A stretch of DNA of 64,000 nucleotides from Sipunculus nudus (taxonomy: Eukaryota; Annelida; Sipuncula; Golfingiida; Sipunculidae). Position numbers and translations under genes: made by a program. This document shows positions 13,978-26,229 of this stretch, one piece after another. The notes beneath the pieces were generated by a model, which searched no databases, was not told where the DNA came from, and was given only the letters and a program-made list of their open reading frames with translations. Location: the NCBI GenBank assembly GCA_026874595.1, contig CM049317.1, forward strand, positions 13,632,882 through 13,696,881, given 5' to 3'. Position 1 is the first letter of the stretch; each line of letters begins with the position of its first letter.

Positions 13978-14003
13978 CGTGTATCCACCGTAGTGGATAC
14001 ACG
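13978..14003. repeat. Perfect hairpin, 11-bp arms
   Basis: CGTGTATCCAC and its exact complement GTGGATACACG are separated by only four bases (CGTA). It lies about 80 bases before the 278-bp satellite. It might be the edge of an element, but no partner end was found. Confidence 0.7.
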
Positions 14004-14084
14004 ATACAGAAAGGTGAAGTGAGGTATGGATTGAGTGGCAAGAAGAAATAGAGTGAGGTGTGTTGCATAATAGCCTGGATGTCT

Positions 14085-16320
14085 GCTGCCGAAATGTGTA
14101 TGTAGGTTGCACCACCTACCACAAAATCCAGGAAGCCGTCCAAGATGTATAAACATGCAAAATTTTAGGCAAATAAGTCAAACCACTACTGAGATATGAG
14201 TGATTTTAGCCCACGACAGACAGACAGACGGACACTGTGCAAAAGTGGTGGCAGGTGGTGCCACCAATTTTGTGTATGATTAAGAGATATGTTAGATCTA
14301 TACATATGCAAATTTCAGGGGGATATGTCAAACAAGTCCTGATAGATAAGCCTGAATGTCTGTAGCGTATACATAAATGTAGGTGGTGCCACCTGCCGAA
14401 AAATCCAGAAAGCTATCCAAGATGTATAAACATGCAAAATTTTAGGCAGATAAGTCAAACCACTTCTGACAAACGGCAGACAAACAGACGGACGCTGTGC
14501 AAAAATGGTGGCAGGTGGCACCACCAATTTTGTGTATGATTAAGAGCTATGTGAGAACTATACACACGCAAAATTTCAGGGGGATATGTCAAACCAGTCC
14601 TGAGATATAATCCTGAATGTCTGCAGCATATACATAAATGTAGGTGGCCCAACCTGCAACAAAATCCAGAAAGTTATCAAAGATGTATAAACCTGCAAAA
14701 TTTTAGGCAGATATGTCAAACCACTGCTGAGATATGAGTGATTTTATCCCATGGCTAACAAACAGACCGATGCTTTGCAAAAATGATTGCAGGTGGCGCC
14801 ACCAGTTCTGCGTATGATAAAGAGCTAAGGGAGATCTATTCACATGCAAAATTTTGCCCCAACTGGTCAAAAGGTACCCGAGATATGAGCTTGGATGTCT
14901 GCAGCTTAAACATGAATGTAGGTGGCGCCACCTGTCATAAAATCAAGAAAGCTGTGCAGCATGTATACACATGCAAAATTTCAGGTGGATAAGTCCAACC
15001 AATGCAGAGATATGAATGTTTTTATCCCAAGGCAGATGAACAGATGGACGCTGTGCAAAAATTGTGCAGGTGGCACCACCAGTTTTGCGTATGATATAGA
15101 GCTACGGGAGATCTATACACATGCAAAATTTTGGCCCTATCGGTCAAACGGTTCCCGAGATATGAGCTTGGATGTCTGCAGCATAAACATGAATTTAGGT
15201 GGCGCCACCTGTCATAAAATCAAAAAAGCTGTCCAGGATGTATACACATGCAAAATTTGAGGTGGATAAGTCCAACCAATGCAGAAATATGAGTGATTTT
15301 ATCCAAAGGCAGATGAACAGATTGACACTGTGCAAAATTGGTTGCAGGTGGCACCACCATTTTTTTGTATGTTATAAAGCTATCCAAGGGCTACATTTGT
15401 GCAAATTTTTTTTCTTAATTGGTCAAAGGTTTCCCGAGATATGAGCTTGGATGTCTGCAGCTTAAATGTGAATGTAGGTGGCGCCACCTGTCATAAAATC
15501 AAGAAAGCTGTCCAGGATGTAAACACATGCAAAATTTCAGGTGGATAACAAATGCAGAGATATGAGTGTTTTTATCCCAAGTCAGATGAACAGATGGACG
15601 CTGTGCAAAAATGGTGGCAGGTGGTGCCACCAATTTTGTGTATGATTAAGAGTTATGTGAGATCCATACACATGCAAAATTCAGGGGGATATGTCAAACC
15701 AGTCCTGAGATATAATCCTGAATGTCTGCAGCATATACATAAATGTAGGTGGCGCCACCTGCCAAAAACTCCAGAATGCTATCCAAGATGTAAAAATACG
15801 CAAAATTTTAGGCAGATTTGTCAAACCACTGCCGAGATATGAGTGATTTTATCCCAAGGCAAAGACACAGACGGACGCTGTTCAAAAATGATAGCAGATG
15901 GCGCCAACAGTTTTGCGTATGATAAAGAGCTATGTGATATCTATAAACATGCAAAATATTTGCCCAATCGGTCAAATGGTTCCTGAGATATGAGCTTGGA
16001 TGTCTGCAGCGTAAATTTGAGTGTAGGTGGCGCCACCTGTCATAAAATCAAGAAAGCTCTCAATGATGTATAAACCTGCAAAATATCAGGTGGATAAGTC
16101 AAACCACTGCCGAGATATGAGTGTTTTTATCCCAAGGCAGATGAACAGATGGACGCTGTGCAAGAATGGTTGCAGGTGGCGCCACCATTTTCAGTGTATC
16201 TTATAAAGCTTTCCAAGGGCTACATTTATGCAAAATCTTTAGCCTTATCGGTCAAACGGTTCTTGAGATATGTGGATTTATGTGTGGAAACAGACGCACA
16301 AATGGACGCCAGGCAAAGAG
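14085..16320. repeat. 278-bp dimeric satellite with GGTGGCGCCACC palindromes
   Basis: About eight copies of a unit near 278 bp. The exact 14-base palindrome AGGTGGCGCCACCT recurs at 14920, 15197, 15476, 15747 and 16025, giving spacings of 277, 279, 271 and 278. Each unit is two related halves of about 139 bp. Each half carries a copy of the palindrome (often degraded to GGTGGCACCACC), then CACATGCAAAATTT, then a GAGATATGAG block. The left copies (14.1-14.7 kb) are the most diverged. Short open frames across the array are by-products of repetition and do not suggest a gene. Confidence 0.9.
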
Positions 16321-19300
16321 GAAAGGTCAGAGGTCAACCAAAAATGTGCCAAAACTATTTGTAGAGCTGACATCATCTTGGCTAATGGCCAACATCAAGG
16401 CACTGGCAATCTGCCAATGGTAAACCAAGTGCTGCCATATGTACACAAAAGTGGTCCCTACTTGAAATAACTTTGAAATTTATTTTCCCAATACAAAATG
16501 CTTTTCAGCTGATTTTTTTATAAAAAAAGAAATCAGGAATATATGTAAAATTATTACTGATGCATACTGAATGTGAAATATTGGACAATTTGGCTGGATA
16601 GTTTCGGAGAAGAAGATTTTTAAAGCTTTTTTAGCTTTTTCCCTATAAAATCTAAGGAAATGCAGGTAGGAAAAAAATAAACAAAATCCGATATAGTTTT
16701 TTGGATGACTGATTATTTGCAAAATATTTGGTGATGCTAGCTCCTGCCGTTTTTGAGATAGCTATGGTTAACGTACAGACAATGCACGACTCACGCCGCC
16801 GCACCATCGCATAAGCTCACAGGTTCGCTAACAAGACATTATACAAGCAAGATGAATGCATAAACCTCTCACCAGCTACTGAGAATAATATGGCTACAAA
16901 ATGTGACTTCTAATTTCTTAGGCCCCACCAAAACATTAAATTTTATTTCATTCGAATCTTTCAACAGCAGTAAATATCAATATCAAATATCTGATAATAA
17001 AACAAAACAGAGATGAATACATATCCTTCTCCCAATCAAAAGCAACAAACTGTGAATACTGTTTACATTTGAACATCTTTATTCTTCAAAATGTTGGATC
17101 CACAGCAGAGTAATATTAACAATTTTTCTTTATCATACGTGCAAATCTAGACACTTATTAAGTAACAACTTACAATGTCAAACCACCATAGAGGGATCCC
17201 TCACAGGAAAGGGTTTACGTAACAAAAGAAAATATGTCCAATCCTACATGTAAAAGAACTTAATGATTTTTATACACACTTGTTCCAGCATCGTCAGTCA
17301 GTGCCGAGTCTAATTTGGTCAAGGCACGTCAACTCTGACACAGTTTCTGGAAAGTCACTTATTGAATCATGCTGGGAGGGTCATGAGGTCAAGCAGCCCA
17401 CGAAGATCAATACTTTGTCATGATATGAAATACAAAAAGAGTTTAAGGATTGGATGTTCGTTTGCAGTATTACAGAGCAGTGCATGCAGAAACTTGGTAG
17501 ACCCAATAAAGGAAACACAGAGAGAGAGAGAGAGAGAGTCACAATGAGAATACACAGACAAAGGGTGATTCAAGATAAGGTCACCGAGCACTGATACAAA
17601 ACAGACTGACTGCTGACTGTGACCGAGAGGATGCAGACAGATGAAGAAAGGGAAATGAGAGAAGAAAAGAGGAGGAATGTTGGGACGAAGAAAGGTGGGG
17701 AAGGGGAATGGTGTGAAAAGAGATATCAATATCTCAGCGAGAGAGAAAGGGACTATAGATGTATACAGAGAGACTCAAATGAGAGAACAATATGTCATGA
17801 CTTTTGTGATAAAAACAAATTGAAACAATGTTCATCTGATACTAATATTAGTAAACTGCTTTTTTTATTCACAGATTTTCTCTGGTGTCACAGTCTTATC
17901 AATTGTACTGTATACATAGGTAACAGTTTTGTATGTGATCAGCATGCAATTTCTTGGCCACCCATAAAGCCATTACTGGCAAATCAAAATTTGTAAATTT
18001 TTACCAAATAAATATCAATAAAAGTGAAAATATTTTTGCTTTATAATTACCATATATGTAAAGTTCACCCAGTGGACCTTTTAATCTTCAGTTGATACAC
18101 ACAAGATTTTCATACAAAAATTTTTCTCACAATCAGTTGAAGTGTTAGGAATCGGTTGTAATTTCATGATAGATCACCAGTAAAAATTGGCTGACCTCTA
18201 CTGACCGATGATCAGAATTATCTGGTTGTTTTTTGTTCACAATATATAGACTTGTACTCTGCCTCAACCAATATATACAGGTCCACGTCTTTATATATAT
18301 ATGCAATAATTTTATAGCCCTTATATGTGGGTGTTGAAGTTATTAATAAACAGACTTTTCTAGTTGCATGCATGACTTAAGGAGAACATACCTATTTTTA
18401 TTACAAAGCTATGTGCAAAACTTAGTCTGCCGTTATGGCACTGCAAAATCAATGATCAGATACTCTGGCACCCAAATGACTAACCACAGATTTTAATCAA
18501 CCATCTGCCCATCACTAAAAATTATTAAAATTTAAAGCTCTTACTGACATCAAACAGGTAAGGTGCTAGAAGTCTTGTTGTTCCACAATTGTCTGCAATA
18601 ATGACCAATACCCAATCACTGGTGAATGGAGCTGATGCATCCTTGGGGTTAAAACCTTAGCCAAGGGTCTTGGCATGGAGAATGGTCCACACAGAACAAA
18701 AACAAAAACAATCCTGCAGTCACAGATTCAGATCTCAAACCATTATACCACCATGAAGAAAGAAACACGCTTTATTACCCTGCGTGAAGTGAGGTTGTGT
18801 GTGTACAGCAATAAACCTTGAGAAAGCTTTTGTGGATTTTAAATATTTAAATTTGACTTTATTAGCCTGGAGTGTGAAAATCTCCAAATGATTAAATTTT
18901 GGTATAAATGCAAGATTCATGAGCAAATCATGGGGTTTGGTAGCACTGTTCACCACAAGGACCTGTAACATGACCATATGGCCAGTTGTCCAGTGTGAAT
19001 CGTGACGTCAAAAGGGACAATGTTGTCACACCAAGCAAAGTTTCCTAGAATGGTGGCAGTAACTAGACGTTCAGCATGGTCATGAATGATGGTCACTGCT
19101 TCCACCAGGAGAGTGTGTGTTCATTCCTGTCAGTGTGTGTTTGTTCACAAGCTAACTCACACAATCATGAACAGATTCCTATGACATTTTCAGGGGACCA
19201 TTTGAATGGGCCAATGAAGAACCGATTTGATTTTTGTGTGGGTCTGGCTGATGATCCGGATCCAGGAGGGACACCCATGTATATTCAGTACAGTCACATG

Positions 19301-19763
19301 CCCAATTGAACATGGGAATATGTGCTGAATCAGTGAATTCAAACACTTGTTTGGGGAACATATGCACCAATAAACTTGGGAATGTGGGCCAAATAGTGAA
19401 ATTAAAACAAGTTGCAGAGTATCCCACATTAAGGTCTGCCCACATGACAGAGGCCTGCATTTGTGAGAATGCATATTTCTATTTGTGTATATAATCTAGG
19501 GCAGCATTATCACAATGCAAAGCATTGTTTATCATGAAACACATCCACTAATATTGGTAAACATCTAACAATTCAAGCACCATAATCATCTCAAGATATT
19601 TTCTTCGAGTCCAAAAATTGGACAAATTTTTTCATTTTTTCTTTTAAACATGGTGTGAATATCATGGTGTGAATATCAGGTCAAATTTCATCAATTTGCC
19701 TCAGAGGAAATATTGAGAATAAACCAGACACCTAGGGTCAGGTCCTATCCAGTGGATACTTAC
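16321..19763. other. Non-coding stretch, probably intron of the minus-strand gene
   Basis: No exon recognised. Includes a (GA)10 microsatellite at 17519-17538 and the second copy of the dispersed repeat near 19313-19480. It lies downstream of exon 2 of the zinc-finger gene on the minus strand and is probably its second intron; that is inference. Confidence 0.4.
19313..19480 (+). repeat. Dispersed repeat, copy 2
   Basis: Homologous to 7750-7915 in the same orientation, with many substitutions, so the duplication is old. The bases just before it (a GATCCGGATCCAGG word near 19253) are not shared with copy 1, which limits where the left boundary can be. Confidence 0.6.
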
Positions 19764-19885
19764 CTTTGGAGTTTCCTTTGTCTCTGTCCTCTCCATCTTC
19801 CCTTCAGCCTCCCCGTCCCCACCTGTCTCTGCAGTCTTCTTCAGTTTGGATAAAGGTAGATCATCATCTTCCTCCTCTTCATCAC
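19764..19885 (-). CDS. Zinc-finger co-regulator gene, probable exon 2 (acidic)
   Basis: On the minus strand an acceptor (CCTGTTACAG) opens a 122-base exon that closes at a consensus donor (AAG then GTAAGT). Joined to the one leftover base of exon 1, it gives 41 whole codons with no stop, so phases match (1 in, 0 out). The peptide starts SDEEEEDDDLPLSKLKK, then becomes glycine-, glutamate- and lysine-rich and ends KETPK. An acidic linker after an MSRRKQ motif is usual in the FOG, ZNF423/521 and SALL/BCL11 families, but this stretch has no diagnostic residues of its own. The assignment rests on strand, phase, splice sites and distance (6.0 kb intron). No zinc fingers were found further left; those exons are presumably beyond the window. 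Confidence 0.6.
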
Positions 19886-21345
19886 CTGTAACAGGTATGA
19901 TCATTATCAACAGGTGCAATTCATAATCATGTCATACTTAGTGTTATCAAAAGGTATAAATGAAACACCTTTATCAACTTACCTGTTGAAATTAAAAGGT
20001 GTCATTATTAGCATCATTAATTAAATTCAAACAGGTATAATCTTTCTCAATAAGTAACATTCAGTCTGATATCATAATAAACAGGTACATATATACTCAA
20101 ACAGGTATCATCATTACGGACAAGATAAGAGCTATGATGGGCAAACTGCTGCCCACAGGCAAGGTAAATTGATGCAGTCCTTGAACGTTGATATCATTTT
20201 GTGCAGTCTCAAGCGTTCTCTCATCAATTAATACCTTCACAGGGGTAGATGTTTTAACATTTTGGATAAGTTTGATAAAGAAAACTTGAAACACAGGCTG
20301 TAATTAACTAATTAAATAGCAATCAACATTATGAAGCGGATTTTTGTGAATCTCTTAGTACAGAGAAATTAGGCAACTCGGTAAAGTTTGCACAAATATT
20401 TCATCCAACTTAAATTTAATTTATAATTTGAACAGACTTTGTCATGTGTGACTTTGAACAAGAATGGGTCGTTTCTTGCAGATTTACATCTGACCTGAAG
20501 ACTGCTTTGAGTATAACAAATGCTAAAATCTGATTGATTACAACCTTGTACAGAATTGTATGCAATTGCATATATTCCATGGATTAAAAGCTTGAGTAAC
20601 TGTTCTTGATCCTTTATGATGCAACACACAGTGAATTCATTCTTATCTATCATTTTTTATGTACCAAAATAAAAACGTATTTGCATACGTGTGTTCCTTT
20701 GTAAAAAATAAACTTTTTTTAATCAAGTTTATTTAGCTGTTTATCAAAGCAGCTTGATACAGACCTAGCTTATGTTCCAATTGTGGCCTCCTTGAAGAAA
20801 TGTTTGGCCACCCCTGAATTAAAGAGCGATTTGCTATGATCAGCCAAACAGGAGTTAAAGTGAAAATGGCTCCATTATGACAAGGTTGGTGTGGTCAGAG
20901 CCACTTGGCTTGTAACAAATATTCACAAAATGTGTGTATAAGTATAATATCTGCTGACCAATCTACTACCCCTTTCACTTTTAATGCAAATAGAGCAATC
21001 ACACCATACTTTACCAAAGGGGATAAAATGATTCGCATTCAAAACTGTTTGAAATCACCTCCTGAGCTTGATTCCTAACATTTTGGCCAAAACAATTTGG
21101 AAAGCTTCATACTTCCATGTGAACACTCAATTTGCATAAAAAACGGTTTGAATATTTTTAACCCAGATCTTACCCTGGGTTGGGTCAAATAGGGGGTTTC
21201 CCAGGGTAAAATGTGAATACTGTTGGCAACTGGTCCTTCAGATTTGGAATAATAATAACTAGAGTATATGAAATTATCAATTCATAAAAGAACACTGATT
21301 GGTTTTGCTGTACAATATTGTATATGGTGAATGGTGGTCTCCATT
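19886..21345. other. Intron 1 of the minus-strand gene, left part
   Basis: Non-coding by inspection. It includes several ACAGGTAT-type words near 19890-20110 and a GGGTTGGGTCAAATAGGGGG-like block at about 21170-21200. The 16 bases AATGGTGGTCTCCATT at 21330-21345 are the left target duplication of the LINE insertion that follows. Confidence 0.4.
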
Positions 21346-22019
21346 GTTTATTACGTTGTGTTAAGTTTTGGGTTAAATTACTTTATATGCCAGAACATAG
21401 GTATCAGAAACAAGTGTACAGTTTGTTGAGGAATTTAGACAACAGTGGTAAATCAAATTGGGTATCTCATGTAAGAACATTGCTATTTGAGTCTGGTTTT
21501 GGATATGTTTGGATGGCACAGTATGTTGGAGATGCGAATAAATTTTTGAAAGAATTTGAAATTAAAATAAGAGACATGGCTATTCAAAACTGGCATAGTG
21601 ATATTGAGTTGTGTAGTAAACTATATTATTATGGTGCTTTCAAATCTATGCTAACTCTTGAAAAGTATTTATATTGTATTCCTAATAAGAAACATCGCAT
21701 AGCACTTGCTAAACTTCGATGCTCCAATCATGAATTGGCTATAGAAATAGGTCGTCAAAATGATATATCTCGTGAAGAGAGGATCTGTAAATATTGTTTA
21801 CATCATGGATACAATATTGTTGAGGATGAAGCTCACTTTATGCAAGAATGTATTCTATATAATGATTTGAGGATAAAATACTTTAGACAAGACTTACATT
21901 ACCCAAGTGAACAAAACTTTATTAAATTATTCAATTTAGACAATCATATTGAGATAATGAATGTTGCTGCATATGTATATTATTCCTTTTTGAGGAGACG
22001 AAGAATAATAGATGGTTAA
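21346..22019 (+). pseudogene. LINE ORF2 C-terminal fragment
   Basis: An uninterrupted frame of about 224 codons belongs to the retrotransposon. It begins abruptly at a residue stretch LLRCVKFWVKLLYMPEHRY, which is typical of the region after the reverse-transcriptase domain in LINE polyproteins of marine invertebrates. Near the end is a zinc-binding motif, ICKYC, then EDEAHFMQEC (C-x2-C, H, C), followed by the basic terminus LRRRRIIDG. The endonuclease and reverse-transcriptase domains are missing, so it is not functional. The lack of stops or frameshifts suggests a fairly recent insertion. Upstream in-frame codons (21318-21345) are host sequence, not part of the element. Confidence 0.85.
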
Positions 22020-22236
22020 AGTATGTGTTACATACTCACTGATGATGGCAATATAGATTCATTGTGTACTAAGGTATGCAGTCATGTTACACGTGTTTGT
22101 TGCATTATATATTAATTAATAATAAGACTGCTACTTTATGTTCTATTAATGCAATTATTTGATTGAATTATTGTTGAAATGTTTGGAACTTTGGGCCTGA
22201 GGCCTTTTTCCTGAATAAACTCTGTTCTGTTCATAA
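21346..22236 (+). mobile_element. 5'-truncated non-LTR retrotransposon (LINE) with 16-bp TSD
   Basis: The insertion is bounded by a perfect 16-bp target duplication, AATGGTGGTCTCCATT, at 21330-21345 and 22237-22252. Inside are the last ~220 codons of a LINE polyprotein, then a short 3' UTR that ends with an AATAAA-like word and a CTGTTCTGTTC tail. Only the 3' ~0.9 kb was inserted, the normal outcome of incomplete target-primed reverse transcription. The target is itself a dispersed repeat: the word GGTGGTCTCCATTTT and the following block recur in similar repeats of other invertebrates (from memory). Confidence 0.9.
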
Positions 22237-22252
22237 AATGGTGGTCTCCATT

Positions 22253-25200
22253 TTCCCATCTAGCCTTTGTAAAGAATCCTTTAATAAAAACATTATGGTG
22301 ATCCAGATAATCTATAAAATTTAAAGGACTGTTCCAAAAACTTTTCTCCAGCCTTTTACAAAATTTAATTGATATGTGTTCACAACTTAAGACTGAGTAA
22401 AGCTGGCTTAAGATGCCAACAGACAAACCAACCAACCACCATAAAAATTGTTTACCTCTGTACACAGGTAAATTACCTCCAAAACACGCAGGTAAAACAT
22501 GACTATATTATTAACGCATTATATGACTTACACCTATGAACAGGATACAGGCAATGAATTAAAATACATGTATTAACAGCATCACTTTCCCTTTCCAGCA
22601 GCAAGGCTTGTGGGCAACATATATCCTCACCAGCAGACTTATAATCAACTGCTAGTCTGTGCAGGCTTTGTGTGACTAACAGTTAGGCTCTTTTGGGTAC
22701 ATGGACAACCAGGTTTATTTGGTGGAACAGCCCTGGGGGACAGTGAAGCCATGTTTGATTTTTTTAAGTCTTTGAGGTAATTACCATAAAGTATCCTAAG
22801 GCAAACAATGAATGGATCCCACCTGTATAAAGCACTTAAATTCCTTCCTACACGAGCTACCACATGTTATCTGTGACTCTGAACAATACAAAACCCAAAC
22901 CTCAGAGGTATTTTCCCAGCAGAAAGAACTATACATATACACACCTAATTAATAATACTGAATATTCATATACATAATTAGTATTTATATACAAGTAATA
23001 ATATAAATCCTTCAGCTGCTAACTGCATAATTATTATTGTGATCAAAGTAACAGTTGTTTATGAACACCCTGTATGAATCATGAAAGCAAATATTACAGA
23101 CTAAATTATCAAAGACAACATATGGTCCAAACCATGATTATCAGAATGATCATTTTTACTGGTGATGTCACAGCAAATTATCCTATTTGAAATATCAATG
23201 TAGGATATTTTATAATGCAATGATCATTTGCATGTTCTGTTGCACTACCACAGGGTAAGGTAAAGGTGGGGGTGGGGGGTTCCTCAATAAAATATTAACA
23301 ACAACTGGTTCTCTAAGCTACTATGAATGATGATTACCAGAAGATGGTAAAGGCTAATACTTTGTGTAAAATTTATATATTACAGGAACTTACCCAGCCC
23401 CCTGAGAGGGATTTAGCTCTAAAGAATATGGGGATACAGTGCAAAAAAGGTAACCTATCCACATAAGGTTACCTCTTTTACAATCTATCCCTATAACCCC
23501 CCCCCCCCCCCCCAAAAAAAAAGTTTTGGCAATGTTCTGAATGTAAAAAAAAACTTTTTTGGGGGGCCACACCAAAATTATATCCTCAATTATAGTAGGA
23601 TATTCTTACTCTAATTATTTAAAAAAATGATTATTTGTTGGACTATTTTTGAGAATATTATGTACAATGTAAAGCCAAGTAAAAGAATTTGAACTCTTTC
23701 ATCTATTTTTTTTTAAATACTGTGTATATTTCCAGACATTAAAGTACAGTGACTTTAGGTAATATTAAACTGAACCTTAACATTTCAAGCAATGTAAGTA
23801 TCTGATTGCACATGAGGTCTAGGTCTTAGAGACTTTGCTATCACACTTTCAGATGATCCCTTTTGGAAGACAAGGAGTTTTTATTATTTTTTTGGGGGGG
23901 GGGGGGGGGAGGGGGGTAAGGAGGAAATGTGACAATGTCTGTGCAAGTAGAAGGACAGTCTCTGGTCTGTCCTTGATACAGGGGACACGAGTCTCTTCCC
24001 AAAGAATGGTCACTGCAAGGGATGGTCAGTAAATGAACAAACCTTGGGGCTGAGCATCAAAGGGCAATCACCACCAGATGAGCAAGGGTAGCAGAGGGGA
24101 GAGAACTAATGTATGAATACAGAAACACATACACATACTGCAAGTCAGAGATCTAGGTACAAAACTTATGTGTAACAATGGTTTTTAGACTGATCTTTCC
24201 TGCATGATCTGCAATTAAAGGGCTCAACATTTTTAACTGTTGGTGTACCTGTACCTATTTTGTTCTACATCAACTATGCAAAACCATATTTTTATACATT
24301 CACTCTACATTAAATACTTGTAAGAAGGCTGAAAATAAACCATAGAAATATATAAATTACAGCTTGCAGGATTCTAAATTTTCCCTGAACTTTCTGGATA
24401 ACAGAGACATCTGCTGGCCAATTTCTTAACCATAAAAAAATGTCAACACAAAAAAATTATTATTTTCAATGAACCATTACACGTCTCTATAATAAGATAA
24501 ATTAATTATATGACAAGAAAATTTCTCAATAAAAAATGTGTTTTAGAATTTTTATGTAAAATCCTTTCTGTGCATGATATGATCATCCGTGTTTTATCCC
24601 ATCCCTCACAATGCATGTCTGAAACATGGCAATCCATCATCTGATATAGACAATATTAGAGACAGCTAGTGTACTTGGTGGATATTCTTGTTTAATTCAT
24701 CAAACAATGTTGAAATTAATTATCCTCTCCTAGTGCTCATTATCTCTGATTAATCAACTAGTATAGGCGGAATATCAGTTTGTACTAATTAATATGCTGT
24801 TCTGTCAGGGTACATAAAATTACAAACTTCTACAGCCCAGTTCCCGGAAGTTTGGCTTCATCAGCGGTAATAAAAATACATTAGTCTTGTCAGTTCCAGC
24901 TCATTTTCCGCGATTAATTGATGTTTGACAAATTACTTTGATTCACCTAGAGGACATCTAGATTAGGTCATTTGGGTTCACTTCAAATACAAAATATCAA
25001 TTATTCATATACGGACAGTTTCTCCCCCAAGGCAACTGCAGTAATTTCACTTGGCAGTGAAATCGATTGAAAGCTACAAAATCACCCACAGGTCCTCACA
25101 GCTGATGGATGTGCTTAATTGGGCCACTGCCCCCCCCCCCCCCCTCTTACAGGAAATATTGTTTCATGCACAGGCATGCATGCAGTGCATTCCAGCACAG

Positions 25201-25559
25201 GCATAAGAGACAATGTCAAGATTAGCATGCCAATGCATGGCCTATTCACCAGGGGTAGTGTGTTATCAATAGACTCTGTATGCCTGGCTAGCTCTGAGCC
25301 TGGTTGGGTGTCCAGGAGCGCTGAGGATTGATTTGTAGTCACGCACCCGCACCCACATACTCGCGCACTGGGGTTATAGGGGCACGCAAACGGGTGAAAA
25401 GGGAAGAAATTCCCAGCCACTTGGGGCTGTGAGAGCAGTATCAATTTACCAACTAGACGCAAGGCCGCCTGTGCTAGCAATAACAACAGAAGCCCCCTCC
25501 CTCTCCTTCCTCTCAACGATTCAAGCTCCTGCTTGGCCGAGCCAAGTTGATTTCGGGTC
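22253..25559. other. Intron 1 of the minus-strand gene, right part
   Basis: No exon recognised. The first ~200 bases continue the dispersed repeat into which the LINE jumped. There are long homopolymer tracts: C17 followed by A9 at 23497-23522, G16 at 23894-23909 and C15 at 25130-25144. CpG content rises from about 25.3 kb towards the promoter. Confidence 0.4.
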
Positions 25560-25874
25560 AACTCGGTACACTCATGATCTATTTCACTTTCCCCAACACA
25601 GTGAGAGGCGATCGCGCATGCAGCGTGCCAAGCAAGCCATTTTAAGCGCGTTTATAGATATGGAGGGCCTAAACTAATATCAACAGCACTGTTTAACTAT
25701 GTAAGGGGGCTTGGTCCACCATTTAGACAGTCACGAAAACCAATAAGCCCAGCATCACGCACTGGCGAGAGCTCTGCCCGCGCGTGCGTAATAATGTGCA
25801 TGCATGCTAAAACAGTTCACGCCCAGGCCATAGAGAGCCCGAGATGTCGACCGAAAAAGTCAAAATCTACTTAC

Positions 25875-25914
25875 TGCGGTGTTGGGCTGGCTTGGATTGT
25901 TTTCGCCTGGACAT
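25875..25914 (-). CDS. NuRD-recruiting zinc-finger gene, exon 1
   Basis: Minus-strand ATG at 25914 opens 13 codons plus one base, MSRRKQSKPAQHR, and then a consensus donor (GTAAGTAG). The N-terminal RRKQxxP motif directly after the initiator Met is found in SALL, BCL11, FOG/ZFPM and ZNF423/521 proteins, where it binds the RBBP4/7 subunits of NuRD and brings repression to target genes. MSRRKQSKP is closest, from memory, to FOG2, and a very short first coding exon also occurs in FOG and ZNF423/521. The paralogue cannot be decided without the finger exons. The protein would act in the nucleus as a transcriptional co-regulator. The start codon is fixed by the motif. Confidence 0.75.
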
Positions 25915-26182
25915 GTTGGGGTCCTTGCGCGTCCGCTCGTGTGAAAATCATGGAGGTTTAGCTTGAAAATGCGGGAAAAATACACTCAAATTGGAGGCCT
26001 GATCCGCTCCGTGCGCGGCCTGCGACCATCTCCGCGCGGGGGATGCCGGGAACGACACGTGCACGCTGGCTCGCTGTACATTTCCCGTGCACATTTCCAT
26101 AAGTTTGCGTGGGCCTTCCGTCAAAAAACCTGCACGTTCTGTCTATCTGGTAACCAGTGGGGCTCCTTAAAGGTCCACCGTC

Positions 26183-26229
26183 ATGGCTGGAGGTGATAAA
26201 AAGGTTTCGGAGGAAGAAACTGTGCTCGG
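26183..26229 (+). CDS. DARS1: Aspartyl-tRNA synthetase, cytosolic: exon 1
   Basis: ATG opens 15 codons plus two bases, MAGGDKKVSEEETVL then GG, and ends at a donor GTAAGA. The leftover GG plus the first base (T) of exon 2 makes a glycine codon, so the join is in frame (phase 2). The segment is the start of the charged N-terminal extension that eukaryotic AspRS carries ahead of its anticodon-binding domain. In other animals this extension helps tRNA binding and association with the multi-synthetase complex. No longer upstream frame is needed. The start lies 268 bases from the divergent zinc-finger start, inside the CpG-rich promoter, as expected for a housekeeping gene. Confidence 0.85.

Noticed and set aside
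14783..16470. Several 65-112-codon frames across the 278-bp satellite
   Set aside because: They shift between copies and follow the repeat, with no conserved frame or start.
25115..25561. 148-codon minus-strand frame near the CpG island
   Set aside because: It runs through the poly-C tract and CpG-rich DNA, where stops are rare. No motif, and it is not in phase with the MSRRKQ exon.
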